Positions 31,162 to 40,993 of a stretch of 62,863 nucleotides of DNA are shown here, in pieces (position 1 is the stretch's first letter; each line of letters opens with the position of its first letter). This DNA comes from CAKOSP01 sp964549115 (GTDB taxonomy: Bacteria; Bacillota_I; Bacilli_A; RF39; UBA660). Both the position numbers and the translations under genes were made by a program. The notes below the pieces were generated by a model. That model saw only the letters and a list, made by a program, of their open reading frames with translations, did no database searches and had not been told where the DNA came from. The stretch is taken from the NCBI GenBank assembly GCA_964549115.1, contig CAZJTX010000002.1:1-62863 (forward strand), read 5' to 3'.

Positions 31162-33672
31162 TTACAACATACTCTTTAACTTAATTAACTCCAACTCTTC
31201 GGCTTTTAATTTTTGTTTTTCACTTTCAACCAAATTAGACGGAGCTTTATCCAAGAAGTTTTTGTTGTTTAATAAACTTTTTCTTTTTATAATAATAGAT
31301 TCAAGTTCTTGTATTTCTTTTTCAATGTCCATTTCAATTACAGTCTCATTATAATACATAGTTAAACTATAATTCTTATATTGAACTATTACTTCTTTAT
31401 TAAAATTATTATTATTCAATTTATCATTTAGCTTTAATAAATTATTAATTAAAATATAATTTTCATCGTTATTTAACTTAATACCAAAATCTTTTCCTAT
31501 ATTCAATTCTTTTTTAACGCTTCTAAAAGTTTTAACAAACTCTAACATATTATCTATGTCTTTTTCTTCGTTAAATACAAATTCTTTTTTAAATATTGGA
31601 TATTCATCAACCATTATTGATTCATTTAATTTAACAGGCAATTTTTGATATATATCTTCAGTTATAAATGGAGAAAAGGGATGTAATAATTTTAATATGT
31701 TTTCTAATACATATAAAAGCACACTTTTTGTGGTATCGTTCATATTATATTTAGACGTTTCTATATAATTATCACAAAAATCATTCCATACAAATGAAAT
31801 TAATTTGGATGATGATAAATGAAACTCGTATTTTTCCATATTAGTTGTTATCTCTTTTATAGAATTATGCAGTTTAGTTAAGATCCATTTATCTTCATTA
31901 GATAAATTTTTTAATTTTATTTTCTTTATATCACCAGTGTTTATTAGCACATATCTAGATGCATTCCATAACTTATTTAAAAAGTTCCATGATGATTTTA
32001 CTTTTTCTTCACTATATCTTAAATCTAAACCCGGTGCTGATGATGTTGTTAGAAACAATCTTAGGGCATCTGTTCCATAATCATTAATAACATCTAGCGG
32101 ATCTACCCCATTTCCAAGAGATTTAGACATCTTTCTTCCTTGTTCGTCTCTTATTAAGCCGTGTATTAAACAGTCTTTAAAAGGCCTATTATCGGTTAAA
32201 TATAGACCTTGAAAAGTCATTCTATTTACCCAAAATGGAATAATATCATAACCCGTTACTAAAACATTATTTGGATAATACCTTTTATAGTCTTCTCCTT
32301 GATTTAAATAATCAAGTGTTGAAAATGGCCACAGTGCACTTGAAAACCATGTATCTAAAACATCTGGATCCTGTACCCATCCTTCTTCTTTAGGTGGGAT
32401 GTTAGAAACATAAACTTCATCACCTTTATACCAAGCTGGAATTTGATGTCCCCACCAAAGTTGTCTTGATATACACCAATCATATGTTATTTCCATCCAG
32501 TGATTCATAATTTTTTCAAATCTATCTGGATAAAAATTAACTTTATTATTTTTATCTTTTTGGTTTATTAATACTCTATCAGCAAGAGGTCTCATTTTAA
32601 CAAACCACTGTTTTGATAAATAAGGTTCAATCATTACATCTGTTCTTTCTGAGTGACCTACATTGTGTATAATTTCTTCTTCTTTGACTAATAAGTTTTC
32701 TTCTTTTAGTTTAGTTACAACTTGATCTCTTGCAACAAATCTATCTAAACCTTCAAATTCAAAAGCATGTTTATTCATAACCCCGTTTTTATCTATACAA
32801 ATTATTTTATCTAAATTATGTCTCTCACCAATTTCAAAATCATTCGGATCATGTGCCGGGGTTATTTTAACTACTCCCGTTCCAAATTCCATATCAACAT
32901 AGTCATCTGTTATTACTTTAATTGATCTATCGGTTAAAGGAACTATTACTTCCCTATTTAAAAATTCTTTATATTTATTATCCTTTGGATTAATAGCTAC
33001 TGCTGTGTCTCCAAAAATAGTTTCAGGTCTTGTTGTAGCCACAACTAAATAATCATCACTATTTACTACTTTATATTTAATATAATATAAAGTTCCTTTT
33101 ACTTCTTTATGAATAACTTCTTCGTTAGAAAGAGCTGTCATCGCAACTGGGTCCCAATTTATAATTCTCTCTCCTCTGTATATTAAATTATCATTATACA
33201 TTTTAACAAAAGTATTTGTCACTACTTCAGATAAATCTTTATCTAATGTAAATTTCTCTTTAGAATAACTAAGAGATAATCCCAATATTGCCCATTGGTT
33301 TTTAATATTATCTTTATATTTTTTAGTCCATTCCCAAGCATGCTCCATCCATTCTTCTCTTTTTAAACTTCTTGGATCAATTCCTTCACTTTTTAATTTA
33401 GCATCTATTCTAGCTTGAGTAGCAATACCCGCGTGATCCATACCAGGCAAATATAATGCATCATAACCTTGCATTCTTTTAAATCGTATAATTATATCTT
33501 GCAGTGTATTATCCCATGCATGACCTAGATGTAAATTACCAGTTATATTTGGCGGAGGTATAACAATAGTAAACGGTTCTTTACTCTTATCCTTACTTTC
33601 AAACAAATTTTTGTTTAACCAAAAATCATATTTATTTTCCTCAACTTTTTTGTGATTATATTTAATATCCAT
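31162..33672 (-). CDS. valS: Valyl-tRNA synthetase
   Basis: The 836-residue class Ia synthetase has the HIGH-type motif HLGHAWDN, the long connective-peptide editing domain (TTRPETIFGDTAVAINP) and the KMSKS motif in GRKMSKSLGNGVDPLDVI. The C-terminal end has the ValS coiled coil (EKEIQELESIIIKRKSLLNNKNFLDKAP). It charges tRNA-Val and clears mischarged Thr. Expression is probably set by the T-box leader immediately upstream. It is somewhat shorter than B. subtilis ValS, mostly near the C-terminus. Confidence 0.97.
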   Translation of the reverse strand: MDIKYNHKKVEENKYDFWLNKNLFESKDKSKEPFTIVIPPPNITGNLHLGHAWDNTLQDIIIRFKRMQGYDALYLPGMDHAGIATQARIDAKLKSEGIDPRSLKREEWMEHAWEWTKKYKDNIKNQWAILGLSLSYSKEKFTLDKDLSEVVTNTFVKMYNDNLIYRGERIINWDPVAMTALSNEEVIHKEVKGTLYYIKYKVVNSDDYLVVATTRPETIFGDTAVAINPKDNKYKEFLNREVIVPLTDRSIKVITDDYVDMEFGTGVVKITPAHDPNDFEIGERHNLDKIICIDKNGVMNKHAFEFEGLDRFVARDQVVTKLKEENLLVKEEEIIHNVGHSERTDVMIEPYLSKQWFVKMRPLADRVLINQKDKNNKVNFYPDRFEKIMNHWMEITYDWCISRQLWWGHQIPAWYKGDEVYVSNIPPKEEGWVQDPDVLDTWFSSALWPFSTLDYLNQGEDYKRYYPNNVLVTGYDIIPFWVNRMTFQGLYLTDNRPFKDCLIHGLIRDEQGRKMSKSLGNGVDPLDVINDYGTDALRLFLTTSSAPGLDLRYSEEKVKSSWNFLNKLWNASRYVLINTGDIKKIKLKNLSNEDKWILTKLHNSIKEITTNMEKYEFHLSSSKLISFVWNDFCDNYIETSKYNMNDTTKSVLLYVLENILKLLHPFSPFITEDIYQKLPVKLNESIMVDEYPIFKKEFVFNEEKDIDNMLEFVKTFRSVKKELNIGKDFGIKLNNDENYILINNLLKLNDKLNNNNFNKEVIVQYKNYSLTMYYNETVIEMDIEKEIQELESIIIKRKSLLNNKNFLDKAPSNLVESEKQKLKAEELELIKLKSML

Positions 33673-33693
33673 ATTAATCCAATCCTTTCTATT

Positions 33694-33724
33694 AAAAAAC
33701 TAATTCTTCCAAAGGACGAATTAG
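33694..33724 (-). terminator. T-box-controlled terminator of the valS leader
   Basis: CTAATTCGTCC and GGAAGAATTAG pair, followed by TTTTTTAATAG on the minus strand. Its 5' arm directly follows the T-box sequence, so antiterminator and terminator are alternative. Confidence 0.85.
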
Positions 33725-33845
33725 TCGTGGTACCACCTTAATTTATACTTGTATACTTAACGCGTATTAACCGTTTAGACTCTGTCTACAACCTTCTTTA
33801 AACATCATTATTAGTTTACACCAAACACTAACTCTCTATAAATTG
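33694..33845 (-). ncRNA. T-box riboswitch upstream of valS
   Basis: The minus strand carries the conserved T-box AAGGTGGTACCACG (33739-33726) that binds the uncharged tRNA acceptor end, followed by the terminator above. An AGAGAG motif near 33837 marks the usual 5' part of Stem I. Only about 100 bases separate these two points, shorter than many T-box leaders. The specifier must be a valine codon; GUU or GUA within the GGTTGTAGAC segment is possible, but I cannot place it without folding. Confidence 0.9.
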
Positions 33846-33847
33846 CT

Positions 33848-33876
33848 TTTAAATACTCCTTAAACGTCTTTGTCTA
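33848..33876 (-). promoter_or_regulatory. Likely promoter of the valS leader
   Basis: Minus strand: TAGACA (33876-33871), 17-bp spacer, TTTAAA (33853-33848). It would start RNA shortly before the AGAGAG motif. Confidence 0.45.
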
Positions 33877-33899
33877 ATAAAATTATTTTAACAAATTAC

Positions 33900-34799
33900 T
33901 TATCTTTCTTCAACTAATTTTATTGTATAACCTTCCATCATGAATTTAACTTCTTCTCCACCTATATTAAAAGTGGTTGACCCTTCACTTGGTTCTTTCG
34001 TCTCTAATGGAGGTTGACTTAAATTATCATATAAATTGAGCATATTATCATGATATACAATTATATGATTATTATAAAAATAATGACTAAAAATGTTTTT
34101 ATTATCTAACATCCTAGTTCCGTCATGCAAATATATTTCTGTCCTATTTTTTTTCAAAACTACAACCTTATCTGTATAATCATAAATCAAATGATCAAAC
34201 GAAGCACTTAATTCTTTTCCTTCATTATCAATTAACATATACTTATCGCCTATCTTAGCTATAAATATATCCGTTCTTAATTCTTCATTTTCATTTAATC
34301 TGTATGTTAAACCTAAATAATCATATTTATAATCTAGGGCCATACTTATATTAGAAAGAAGCATTACTCCCCATTTTTTGTCTTTTTTAACTAACAACAA
34401 ATCATTTTCTAAAGTTGTGTTATAAAATTTTATTTCCTCAAACTCACTCATTACTTTATCGTTATCAATTGAATATAAAACTAGCTTGTTATCTTTTATA
34501 AACGCATATTTCCCATTAATTGTTCCTAGAGTTTCTTTCATACCTGTATAATGATTAATAACTTCTGATTCTTCTGAAGATGTTGCAAAAGCACATTTTT
34601 CTAAAACACATTGATACTTACCCATATATAAATTATTTTCATCATAAAAATATAATGATCCGTCTCCTGTTTGAGAAGTGCTTTTACCCGTTTTATTTAT
34701 CTTGATTTTCTGCAAAGTCCCGATAAAAGCCAGCGGAAAGATTAACACTAATAAAATTGCAATTACTATAAATGTTTCTTTATCTTTTAAGTTTTTCAT
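33900..34799 (-). CDS. Membrane-anchored beta-rich protein, WG-like (smaller of a pair)
   Basis: The 299-residue protein has one N-terminal membrane helix (about residues 10-28) and a beta-rich outer domain. Short repeats of the type 'kyGV/kWGVM ... YDYLGL' and 'GKYAFIKDNKLVLYSID' suggest a WG-repeat or propeller-like fold. Near the start, SLYFYDENNLYMGKYQCVLEKCAFA parallels NLIFLDPSGDEIGEYKCKL in the next protein, including paired Cys. The genes overlap by 4 bases (ATGA), so they are translationally coupled and probably act together. No enzyme motif seen. Function unknown. Confidence 0.75.
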   Translation of the reverse strand: MKNLKDKETFIVIAILLVLIFPLAFIGTLQKIKINKTGKSTSQTGDGSLYFYDENNLYMGKYQCVLEKCAFATSSEESEVINHYTGMKETLGTINGKYAFIKDNKLVLYSIDNDKVMSEFEEIKFYNTTLENDLLLVKKDKKWGVMLLSNISMALDYKYDYLGLTYRLNENEELRTDIFIAKIGDKYMLIDNEGKELSASFDHLIYDYTDKVVVLKKNRTEIYLHDGTRMLDNKNIFSHYFYNNHIIVYHDNMLNLYDNLSQPPLETKEPSEGSTTFNIGGEEVKFMMEGYTIKLVEER

Positions 34800-36724
34800 A
34801 GTTCTACTCCAAAAGAATTATATTGTTTAGTTTCAAATGTTCCATCTGATTTATATAAAGTAATTGATAAATTATTATTATCCACAAAATTAAATGAGTT
34901 TTTAATATCATTAGTTAAATGTATTTTAGGATTAACACTTAATATATTATTAGAAGGATCCGTATATTTATATATTTCAATTTCATTATTATCTTTCAAA
35001 CCAGCAAAATAGTTCTTTCCTAAAATCACATATTTAAACGGTTGACTTATTACAGTACCAGCTATACTATCAACCCTATATTGATTCCCACTTGTTTTTA
35101 TTACTACATAATCATTCATATATGAAACTATTTCATTAGACGAAGATGTGATTTTTTCGCCAGTTTCTTTATGTAATACATATTCACTTCCATCATAGGC
35201 TAAAATATCATTAACCAAATATTTTATTGAGTTATATTTAAAAGTTAATACCGAAGTTAAACCAGATTTATTTATTTTAAATAATCCAAATTTTTTGTTT
35301 GTATTTTCAGCCATAATCAAGACATTTTCAGGTTCCACCATAAATATTCCACTTGTATCATGAAATCCTGCGTCTATATTGTTATAGGGTCCAACTGTTT
35401 TTTCTGTGTTCATATCTAAAAGCAGTATATTTTGAGTAAGGGCTAAAGGTTTTGAATCATTTATAAAAACATATCTTTCATTATATATAGGAACAAATCC
35501 ATTTGATGCTCCAGTTAATGCTCTATTTAACAAAATTTTCTCTTTCGCTATAAAACAATTTTCAAATGCTTTTGATGATTTAGTTACATCGTTTTTATTG
35601 TTACATGTATAAGCATGAAGTAACATATCTTTTGCCTCATCTTTATATATATATAATTTACCATTAATATAGTTTACAAAAGAATACTGAGCATTTAGGG
35701 CGGTCTCAAACAAGTTATAATTATATTCTTTATTACCCACCACTACCTTTAAATTCATTTGTTCTGTAATATATTCAAATGCTTTTTCTTCTTTTAGTTT
35801 TTTATAAGATTTTTTATCAAATATATATTCATGATTATAAAATTTATTTGATAAATTAATTCTCTCTTCATTAACTTTGTTAAAATTATAATCTCTAATA
35901 GTTAGTTTATTATTGTTTATTAGAAATAATAAATCATCTTCTAATTTTACATAATCATAAATGTGATCATCTTGTTCACCTTCATAATTACTAATAACAT
36001 GTACATCTCCAACTTTAAGAATTAATAAATCCATATTTAAATCTACTATTTTATTCGGAATGTTAGATTTAGTTAGAATTTCACCATATCCAAAAACACC
36101 ATACATATCATCTTCTTTGAAAATATATTTATCTTTAAAATAATTCAAATCATTATAAACAGGTTTTATATGCTCAACATAACTATCATTATCGAATTCA
36201 TAAGCACCATATAGTTCTTCCTCATTTTTAATAATAACTGTGTCGTCACTGGCTTTTCTTATTGATTGTAGTGTCTCTATATCTTTTTTTTCTTCAATAT
36301 CATAAAATATTATGTCCTCATCATCTTGGACAAAAACATATCTATGATTATAAATAACACTCCTTATTAAAACATCCGAGTTATCTTCGTACTTATATTT
36401 AGTTATATTTAAATCGACATCATCCAAATCATAAAATGCAACATAACATTTATCTGCATCTGCTAACTTACATTTATATTCACCAATTTCATCACCAGAT
36501 GGATCAAGAAAAATTAAATTACCATTTTTATATATAAAATTATCTTTTTCAATAACTATTTCGTTTTTTACTACGGGTTTGGTTTTCTTTCTAACTAAAA
36601 AGTATGTACCTACCCCTGCTCCAATAAATAAAAGAACGATACTTGCTATTACTATAATTTTCTTCTTCTTAGAAAGATTTTTAAATTTAGTTAATAATTT
36701 GAATTCTCTTTTTTCTTTTTTCAT
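34796..36724 (-). CDS. Membrane-anchored beta-rich protein, WG-like (larger of a pair)
   Basis: The 642-residue protein starts at ATG 36724 (GAGGT upstream). A Lys-rich cytosolic stretch and one membrane helix at about residues 25-46 are followed by a long outer region. That region is built from strands of the form YDL..kyIFkEdDMYGVFGYGE and KKFGLFKINKSG, as in degenerate WG or propeller repeats. The N-terminal outer part aligns with the downstream paralogue. Cys in YKCKLADADKCYVA may form a disulfide. It is the first gene of a two-gene operon. A surface sensor or structural role is possible. I do not recognise the exact family. Confidence 0.75.
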   Translation of the reverse strand: MKKEKREFKLLTKFKNLSKKKKIIVIASIVLLFIGAGVGTYFLVRKKTKPVVKNEIVIEKDNFIYKNGNLIFLDPSGDEIGEYKCKLADADKCYVAFYDLDDVDLNITKYKYEDNSDVLIRSVIYNHRYVFVQDDEDIIFYDIEEKKDIETLQSIRKASDDTVIIKNEEELYGAYEFDNDSYVEHIKPVYNDLNYFKDKYIFKEDDMYGVFGYGEILTKSNIPNKIVDLNMDLLILKVGDVHVISNYEGEQDDHIYDYVKLEDDLLFLINNNKLTIRDYNFNKVNEERINLSNKFYNHEYIFDKKSYKKLKEEKAFEYITEQMNLKVVVGNKEYNYNLFETALNAQYSFVNYINGKLYIYKDEAKDMLLHAYTCNNKNDVTKSSKAFENCFIAKEKILLNRALTGASNGFVPIYNERYVFINDSKPLALTQNILLLDMNTEKTVGPYNNIDAGFHDTSGIFMVEPENVLIMAENTNKKFGLFKINKSGLTSVLTFKYNSIKYLVNDILAYDGSEYVLHKETGEKITSSSNEIVSYMNDYVVIKTSGNQYRVDSIAGTVISQPFKYVILGKNYFAGLKDNNEIEIYKYTDPSNNILSVNPKIHLTNDIKNSFNFVDNNNLSITLYKSDGTFETKQYNSFGVEL

Positions 36725-36770
36725 TTTATACCTCATTTATTATATACATTTTATCATAAACTAAAATAAA

Positions 36771-37361
36771 TTATAACTTTAAGTTAGTTTTGAATTGTTT
36801 CTTAAATAGTTTTTCAAGGTTTTTTCTTGTTTTGGGGTATATCAAATATATTATTATTCCTATTACTAATATTATATATACTAAGTAATTTTCTATAAAA
36901 TAATTATGTTCTTCCCACATATTTAACTGATTCTTTTTCGCTTCCCTCTCAGCTTTATATAACTGATCCAAATATTTATAATCTCCATATATATATTTAA
37001 TCTCAGCTAAGCCTTCTTTCAAAATAAGTTCTTGTAATAACTCATTATCAGTAAATACCCATACTAGTTCTCTATCATATTTATCAATTTTTTCACTATT
37101 ATTATCATACTCTAATTCAATTAAATTCGCAGTTTTCAATTTATTACAAGTAAACAAACTGGCTTCTTCACCATACTTTTCTTTTTTAATTGTTGATTCC
37201 GGAGTATCTATTGCTAAAAATCTAGCCTTTATATTGTTACCGTCGTAATTAAACCATGCAGTATCACCATCTACACATTTATGTAATGTAACTTCAAATT
37301 TATCTGCATAAACATTAGTTATAAATATAAACATTAGAAATATAGTTAATATTTTCTTCAT
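36771..37361 (-). CDS. Membrane-anchored thermonuclease-family (SNase) protein
   Basis: The 196-residue protein starts at ATG 37361. It has a signal peptide (KKILTIFLMFIFITNVYA), a staphylococcal-nuclease fold and a C-terminal membrane helix (LVYIILVIGIIIYLIY) with a basic tail. Likely catalytic residues are Arg in ARFLAIDTPES, Glu in KYGEEA and Arg in DKYDRELVWVF. The Asp replacing Gly in the usual DKYGR motif is a difference. It should act outside the membrane on DNA or RNA, for scavenging or uptake. It follows the hybrid kinase gene by 4 bases, so the two are probably co-transcribed. Confidence 0.88.
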   Translation of the reverse strand: MKKILTIFLMFIFITNVYADKFEVTLHKCVDGDTAWFNYDGNNIKARFLAIDTPESTIKKEKYGEEASLFTCNKLKTANLIELEYDNNSEKIDKYDRELVWVFTDNELLQELILKEGLAEIKYIYGDYKYLDQLYKAEREAKKNQLNMWEEHNYFIENYLVYIILVIGIIIYLIYPKTRKNLEKLFKKQFKTNLKL

Positions 37362-37365
37362 TAAT

Positions 37366-39192
37366 CTACTCACTCAAATATTTTTTTAAGACTGCTTCTA
37401 ATTCTTTTACCGAAATGGGTTTTCCCAAATAATCATCAAATCCTTTTGCTAGGAATTCTTCTTTTGAAGTTGCTATAACATCAGCTGTTATAACAACTAT
37501 TGGTTTATCATAGCCTTCATTCTTTAATTTTTTCATCATTTCTGTACCAGTCATATCAGGCATCATCTCGTCTAATAACAACAAATCATATTCATTACCT
37601 TTATCGATTAATTCCAAACCTTCTTTAGCACTTAATACCATATCTGTTGTGCATTCATATTTTTCTATAAATCTTCCCGCTACTTTCAAATTCATTTCAT
37701 TATCATCAACGATTAATATTTTTTTACCTTTACAATTAATTCCAAATTTTGCATCTTCTAATTCGGGTGATATTTTGCAAGTTGTATCCGCACCTATTTT
37801 TTGGTCAAGTGAGACAGAAAATCTAGAACCTTCTCCAAATACACTGTGAACTGTTATATGACCACCCATTAAATCTACTAAACTCTTCGTAATGGCTAAA
37901 CCTAACCCAGTCCCTTCAGTGGTAGTATTCTTCTCTTCTGATAATCTATCAAACTTTTTAAACAATTTACTTACCATTTCTGGTTTGATCCCTTTACCAG
38001 TATCTTCAACTATTATAAACAAGCGGCATACATTGTTTTTTATAACTGAATTTATTGTAAATGTAACTTTTCCATTTTTAGTATATTTAGCGGCATTACT
38101 TAATAAGTTAATTAAAATCTTTTTAATATTAACTTGATCCCCATAAAGTGTTTTTGGAATGTCCTCAGCTATTTTTATTATAAATTCATTATTATTTTCT
38201 TGAAATTTGTAATCTATAACTTTTATTACACTCTCAAACATTTCGTACGGATTATAACAAGCATTAACAATTTCAACATTCCCAGATTCTATTTTAGACA
38301 TATCTAAAACACTTCCTACTATATCAAGAAGTATTTTAGATGCTTCAACAATATCTTTTGAAGTATCTTTAACTTCTTCTAAAGATTTGGCATTCTCATT
38401 TAATTCACTTAATCCTATAATAGCATTTAGAGGAGTTCTAATTTCATGGGACATACTTGATAAAAATTCTGATTTAGCTTTGTTTGATTTATCAGCCATG
38501 TCTTTAGCTAGTTCCATCTCATGCAACAATTTTAAATCCGGATTTTCTATTGTTATATACATTACAAATATAATAACTCCCATTGAGGCATTAACTAATA
38601 ATATTTCAGGATGATTTTTTTGAATTATAGCTGAAATAGCCATAATTATAATAAATAATATAACAGGAAAAAACTCTTTTCTTTTAAGAATCCTAACATT
38701 TCTAAATATAAATAAAAACATTAATACAATTAACATACCACTAACTAAGAAAGTCATTTCAACACTTGGGCCTAATGAATATGAAATATTATTATCTAAA
38801 AACAATTCTACAGGTAGAGTAAGTAAGGTAAAAGCAGTTACACCCCAAAAAACATGGTATAACTGATATAACATTTTATATTTTTCCCTATAATTCCTAT
38901 CCGGTGTTTCATCTTGGTATGCTACAACAAATGTATAAAGACCAAACAACCATACCCAAGAAAATATAACGACATTAAATATTTTCAAAATTGAATTAAT
39001 TAAAAAAAGATTTCCGAAATTAATTGCAGATGGAATTAACATCTCAACTAACATAGAAATCATTGAAAAAATAATTATTTTTTTATAAATACGGTTTTCT
39101 GGTGTGTCTAACTTTTTTTTAAAGAAGAACACAATTGAAACTGCAAGCGTGTATATAAATGATGAATAAGTTAAAAACATCATACAACCCAT
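37366..39192 (-). CDS. Hybrid sensor histidine kinase with C-terminal receiver
   Basis: The 608-residue protein has about seven membrane segments in the first ~220 residues and no large outer domain. A short coiled linker leads to a HisKA domain with SHEIRTPLNAI (His249) and an HATPase_c domain (N box LINLLSNAAKYT; DTGKGI; GTGLGLAITKSL). The receiver is at about residues 485-608 (IVDDNEMN; phospho-Asp in LLLLDEMMPDMTG; GKPIS Lys). It lacks an Hpt domain; the Hpt-REC protein at 5094-5852 could complete a relay. The start at 39192 is favoured by AAAGGG spacing over 39201. The membrane region may sense a small or membrane-soluble signal. Confidence 0.92.
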   Translation of the reverse strand: MGCMMFLTYSSFIYTLAVSIVFFFKKKLDTPENRIYKKIIIFSMISMLVEMLIPSAINFGNLFLINSILKIFNVVIFSWVWLFGLYTFVVAYQDETPDRNYREKYKMLYQLYHVFWGVTAFTLLTLPVELFLDNNISYSLGPSVEMTFLVSGMLIVLMFLFIFRNVRILKRKEFFPVILFIIIMAISAIIQKNHPEILLVNASMGVIIFVMYITIENPDLKLLHEMELAKDMADKSNKAKSEFLSSMSHEIRTPLNAIIGLSELNENAKSLEEVKDTSKDIVEASKILLDIVGSVLDMSKIESGNVEIVNACYNPYEMFESVIKVIDYKFQENNNEFIIKIAEDIPKTLYGDQVNIKKILINLLSNAAKYTKNGKVTFTINSVIKNNVCRLFIIVEDTGKGIKPEMVSKLFKKFDRLSEEKNTTTEGTGLGLAITKSLVDLMGGHITVHSVFGEGSRFSVSLDQKIGADTTCKISPELEDAKFGINCKGKKILIVDDNEMNLKVAGRFIEKYECTTDMVLSAKEGLELIDKGNEYDLLLLDEMMPDMTGTEMMKKLKNEGYDKPIVVITADVIATSKEEFLAKGFDDYLGKPISVKELEAVLKKYLSE

Positions 39193-39221
39193 AATTACCA
39201 TCCCTTTATTCTTTTATAAAT

Positions 39222-40967
39222 TTATTCTCTAACTAAAACTTTAGGTGCTACCTCTAAAACATGTTCTTCAGCTAATCTTTCTAAAGCTTTAAAATCATAT
39301 TTATTGTTATCTGTATAAGGCATTTCATCTAATTGTTTAAAATATTTTGGAACTTGATATGATTTTAATTTTTGATAACATAATTCCTCAATTTCCTTGA
39401 ATACCTTATCCTCATCCATTATACCATCTTTTAAAGTATAAAACGACATAGGAACATGTTTTTCCGCTTTATCTGGTGCTTCAACAGTTATACATTCTTT
39501 TACGTTTGGATGAGACGATATTACATCCTCAATATCTAACGGTGAAATTTTGAATGCTTGTCTAATTATTACTCTGGTCATTCTTCCTACCAAAGTTAAA
39601 TATCCATCTTCATCAATCCTACCATAATCAGCTGTATGAACCCAATATTTTCCATCATCATGTAATTTTTTAATTCTTGCTGTTTCTTCAGGGTTATTTG
39701 CATACTCTAAAAACATAACTTCTGAAGAGTAACAAACTTCTCCAACTTCATTATATTTTAATTCTTGATTAGTTTCACTATCATAAATTATAACTTCGTC
39801 GCCAGGTTTAGGTATTCCTACTGTACCAAACTTGTTATGTTTAACAGGATTAAATGTTACAACTCCTGCTCCTTCATTGTTTCCATATCCATTTATAATT
39901 TGAGTTTTTAGTATCGAATATAAGTGTTCTAGTTCCTCAACAGTAATTTTATCTCCACCTGAAATTAAAGTATCTATCATTTCTAGATGTTTTGGGTTAA
40001 CTTTATCTATATTATCCGCTATATATCTGTAATGATATGGAGCTGCAAAACTCATATTAAATTTACCTAAATATTTGAATACAATATCTGGATCAAATTT
40101 AGGAACCAACTCTGCTTGCATACTATATGCAAAAGCTGTATACATTGAGTTAGATAAACCATATGCAACAAACGGAGGTACTACTACTAGCAATTTTTTC
40201 TTTGGATAAAGTGGTAAATCTGATGTAGATACACTTTCCATAACTTTAGTAAAAGCATAATCGCCATGTACTATACTCTTAGCCATTCCTGTTGTACCAC
40301 TTGATTGAATAATAACTGATGGTCTTTCTTTATCGAATGTAACAGGTTTTATTAAAGTATCACTTTCATAAGTGTTAACGAAATCTTTAAATTTCATAAA
40401 CTTATTACTTTGAAATTCATACTTTTCTTTTTTTTCTAATTTAGTCTTGATTGTATACGCAACTCTTTTTAAAGCATTTAACGAATCAGCTGGTGAAACA
40501 GTTAAAACTTGTTTTATGTTTGTTTTATGTATTATTTCATCAACTTTACTTGCAACTAAATCAAGAGATACTATTATTTCACAATCATGTTCATTTAAAT
40601 AATGCGCTAAATGGTCACCAGAAGCTCTAACATCTAACCATTTAGATTGAGCTCCAATTTTATTTAACGCAAGTAAATTAACCGCAGCTTCTGGAGTATT
40701 TATCATAGTAAGTGCTACTACGTCACCTTCTTTAATACCCATATTTATATAAGCTGATGCAGTTTTATCTACTTCATTTATTAATTTAGTATAGTTCCAT
40801 CTTTCACCTAAATATCCGATAGCGGTATAATCCATAGTTTCTTCATTCATAGCAACTACTTGCTCATACAAAGTTTGATTAGGATCAAACACTCTAATCG
40901 GGTCTTTTCTATAGTATTTTAAATGTGGCTTGTCTATAGATACATAGCCTGTTTTTTCTTTTATCAT
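39222..40967 (-). CDS. Acyl-CoA-ligase-like adenylate-forming enzyme (ANL superfamily)
   Basis: The 581-residue protein has the ANL motifs: P-loop SSGTTGMAKS, an NGYGNNEG A5-like segment, HTADYGRIDEDGYLTLVGR (A7/A8), and a C-terminal Lys in TDNNKYDFKAL that may be the A10 lysine. The substrate pocket cannot be read. Short/medium acyl or aryl acids are possible. No carrier protein, thioesterase or fatty-acid gene is adjacent, so it is an orphan ligase. The promoter has a -10 covered by a palindrome, so tight control is likely. GAGGGGG precedes the ATG. Confidence 0.88.
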   Translation of the reverse strand: MIKEKTGYVSIDKPHLKYYRKDPIRVFDPNQTLYEQVVAMNEETMDYTAIGYLGERWNYTKLINEVDKTASAYINMGIKEGDVVALTMINTPEAAVNLLALNKIGAQSKWLDVRASGDHLAHYLNEHDCEIIVSLDLVASKVDEIIHKTNIKQVLTVSPADSLNALKRVAYTIKTKLEKKEKYEFQSNKFMKFKDFVNTYESDTLIKPVTFDKERPSVIIQSSGTTGMAKSIVHGDYAFTKVMESVSTSDLPLYPKKKLLVVVPPFVAYGLSNSMYTAFAYSMQAELVPKFDPDIVFKYLGKFNMSFAAPYHYRYIADNIDKVNPKHLEMIDTLISGGDKITVEELEHLYSILKTQIINGYGNNEGAGVVTFNPVKHNKFGTVGIPKPGDEVIIYDSETNQELKYNEVGEVCYSSEVMFLEYANNPEETARIKKLHDDGKYWVHTADYGRIDEDGYLTLVGRMTRVIIRQAFKISPLDIEDVISSHPNVKECITVEAPDKAEKHVPMSFYTLKDGIMDEDKVFKEIEELCYQKLKSYQVPKYFKQLDEMPYTDNNKYDFKALERLAEEHVLEVAPKVLVRE

Positions 40968-40993
40968 ATTTCCCCCTCAATTAAAAAGCAATA

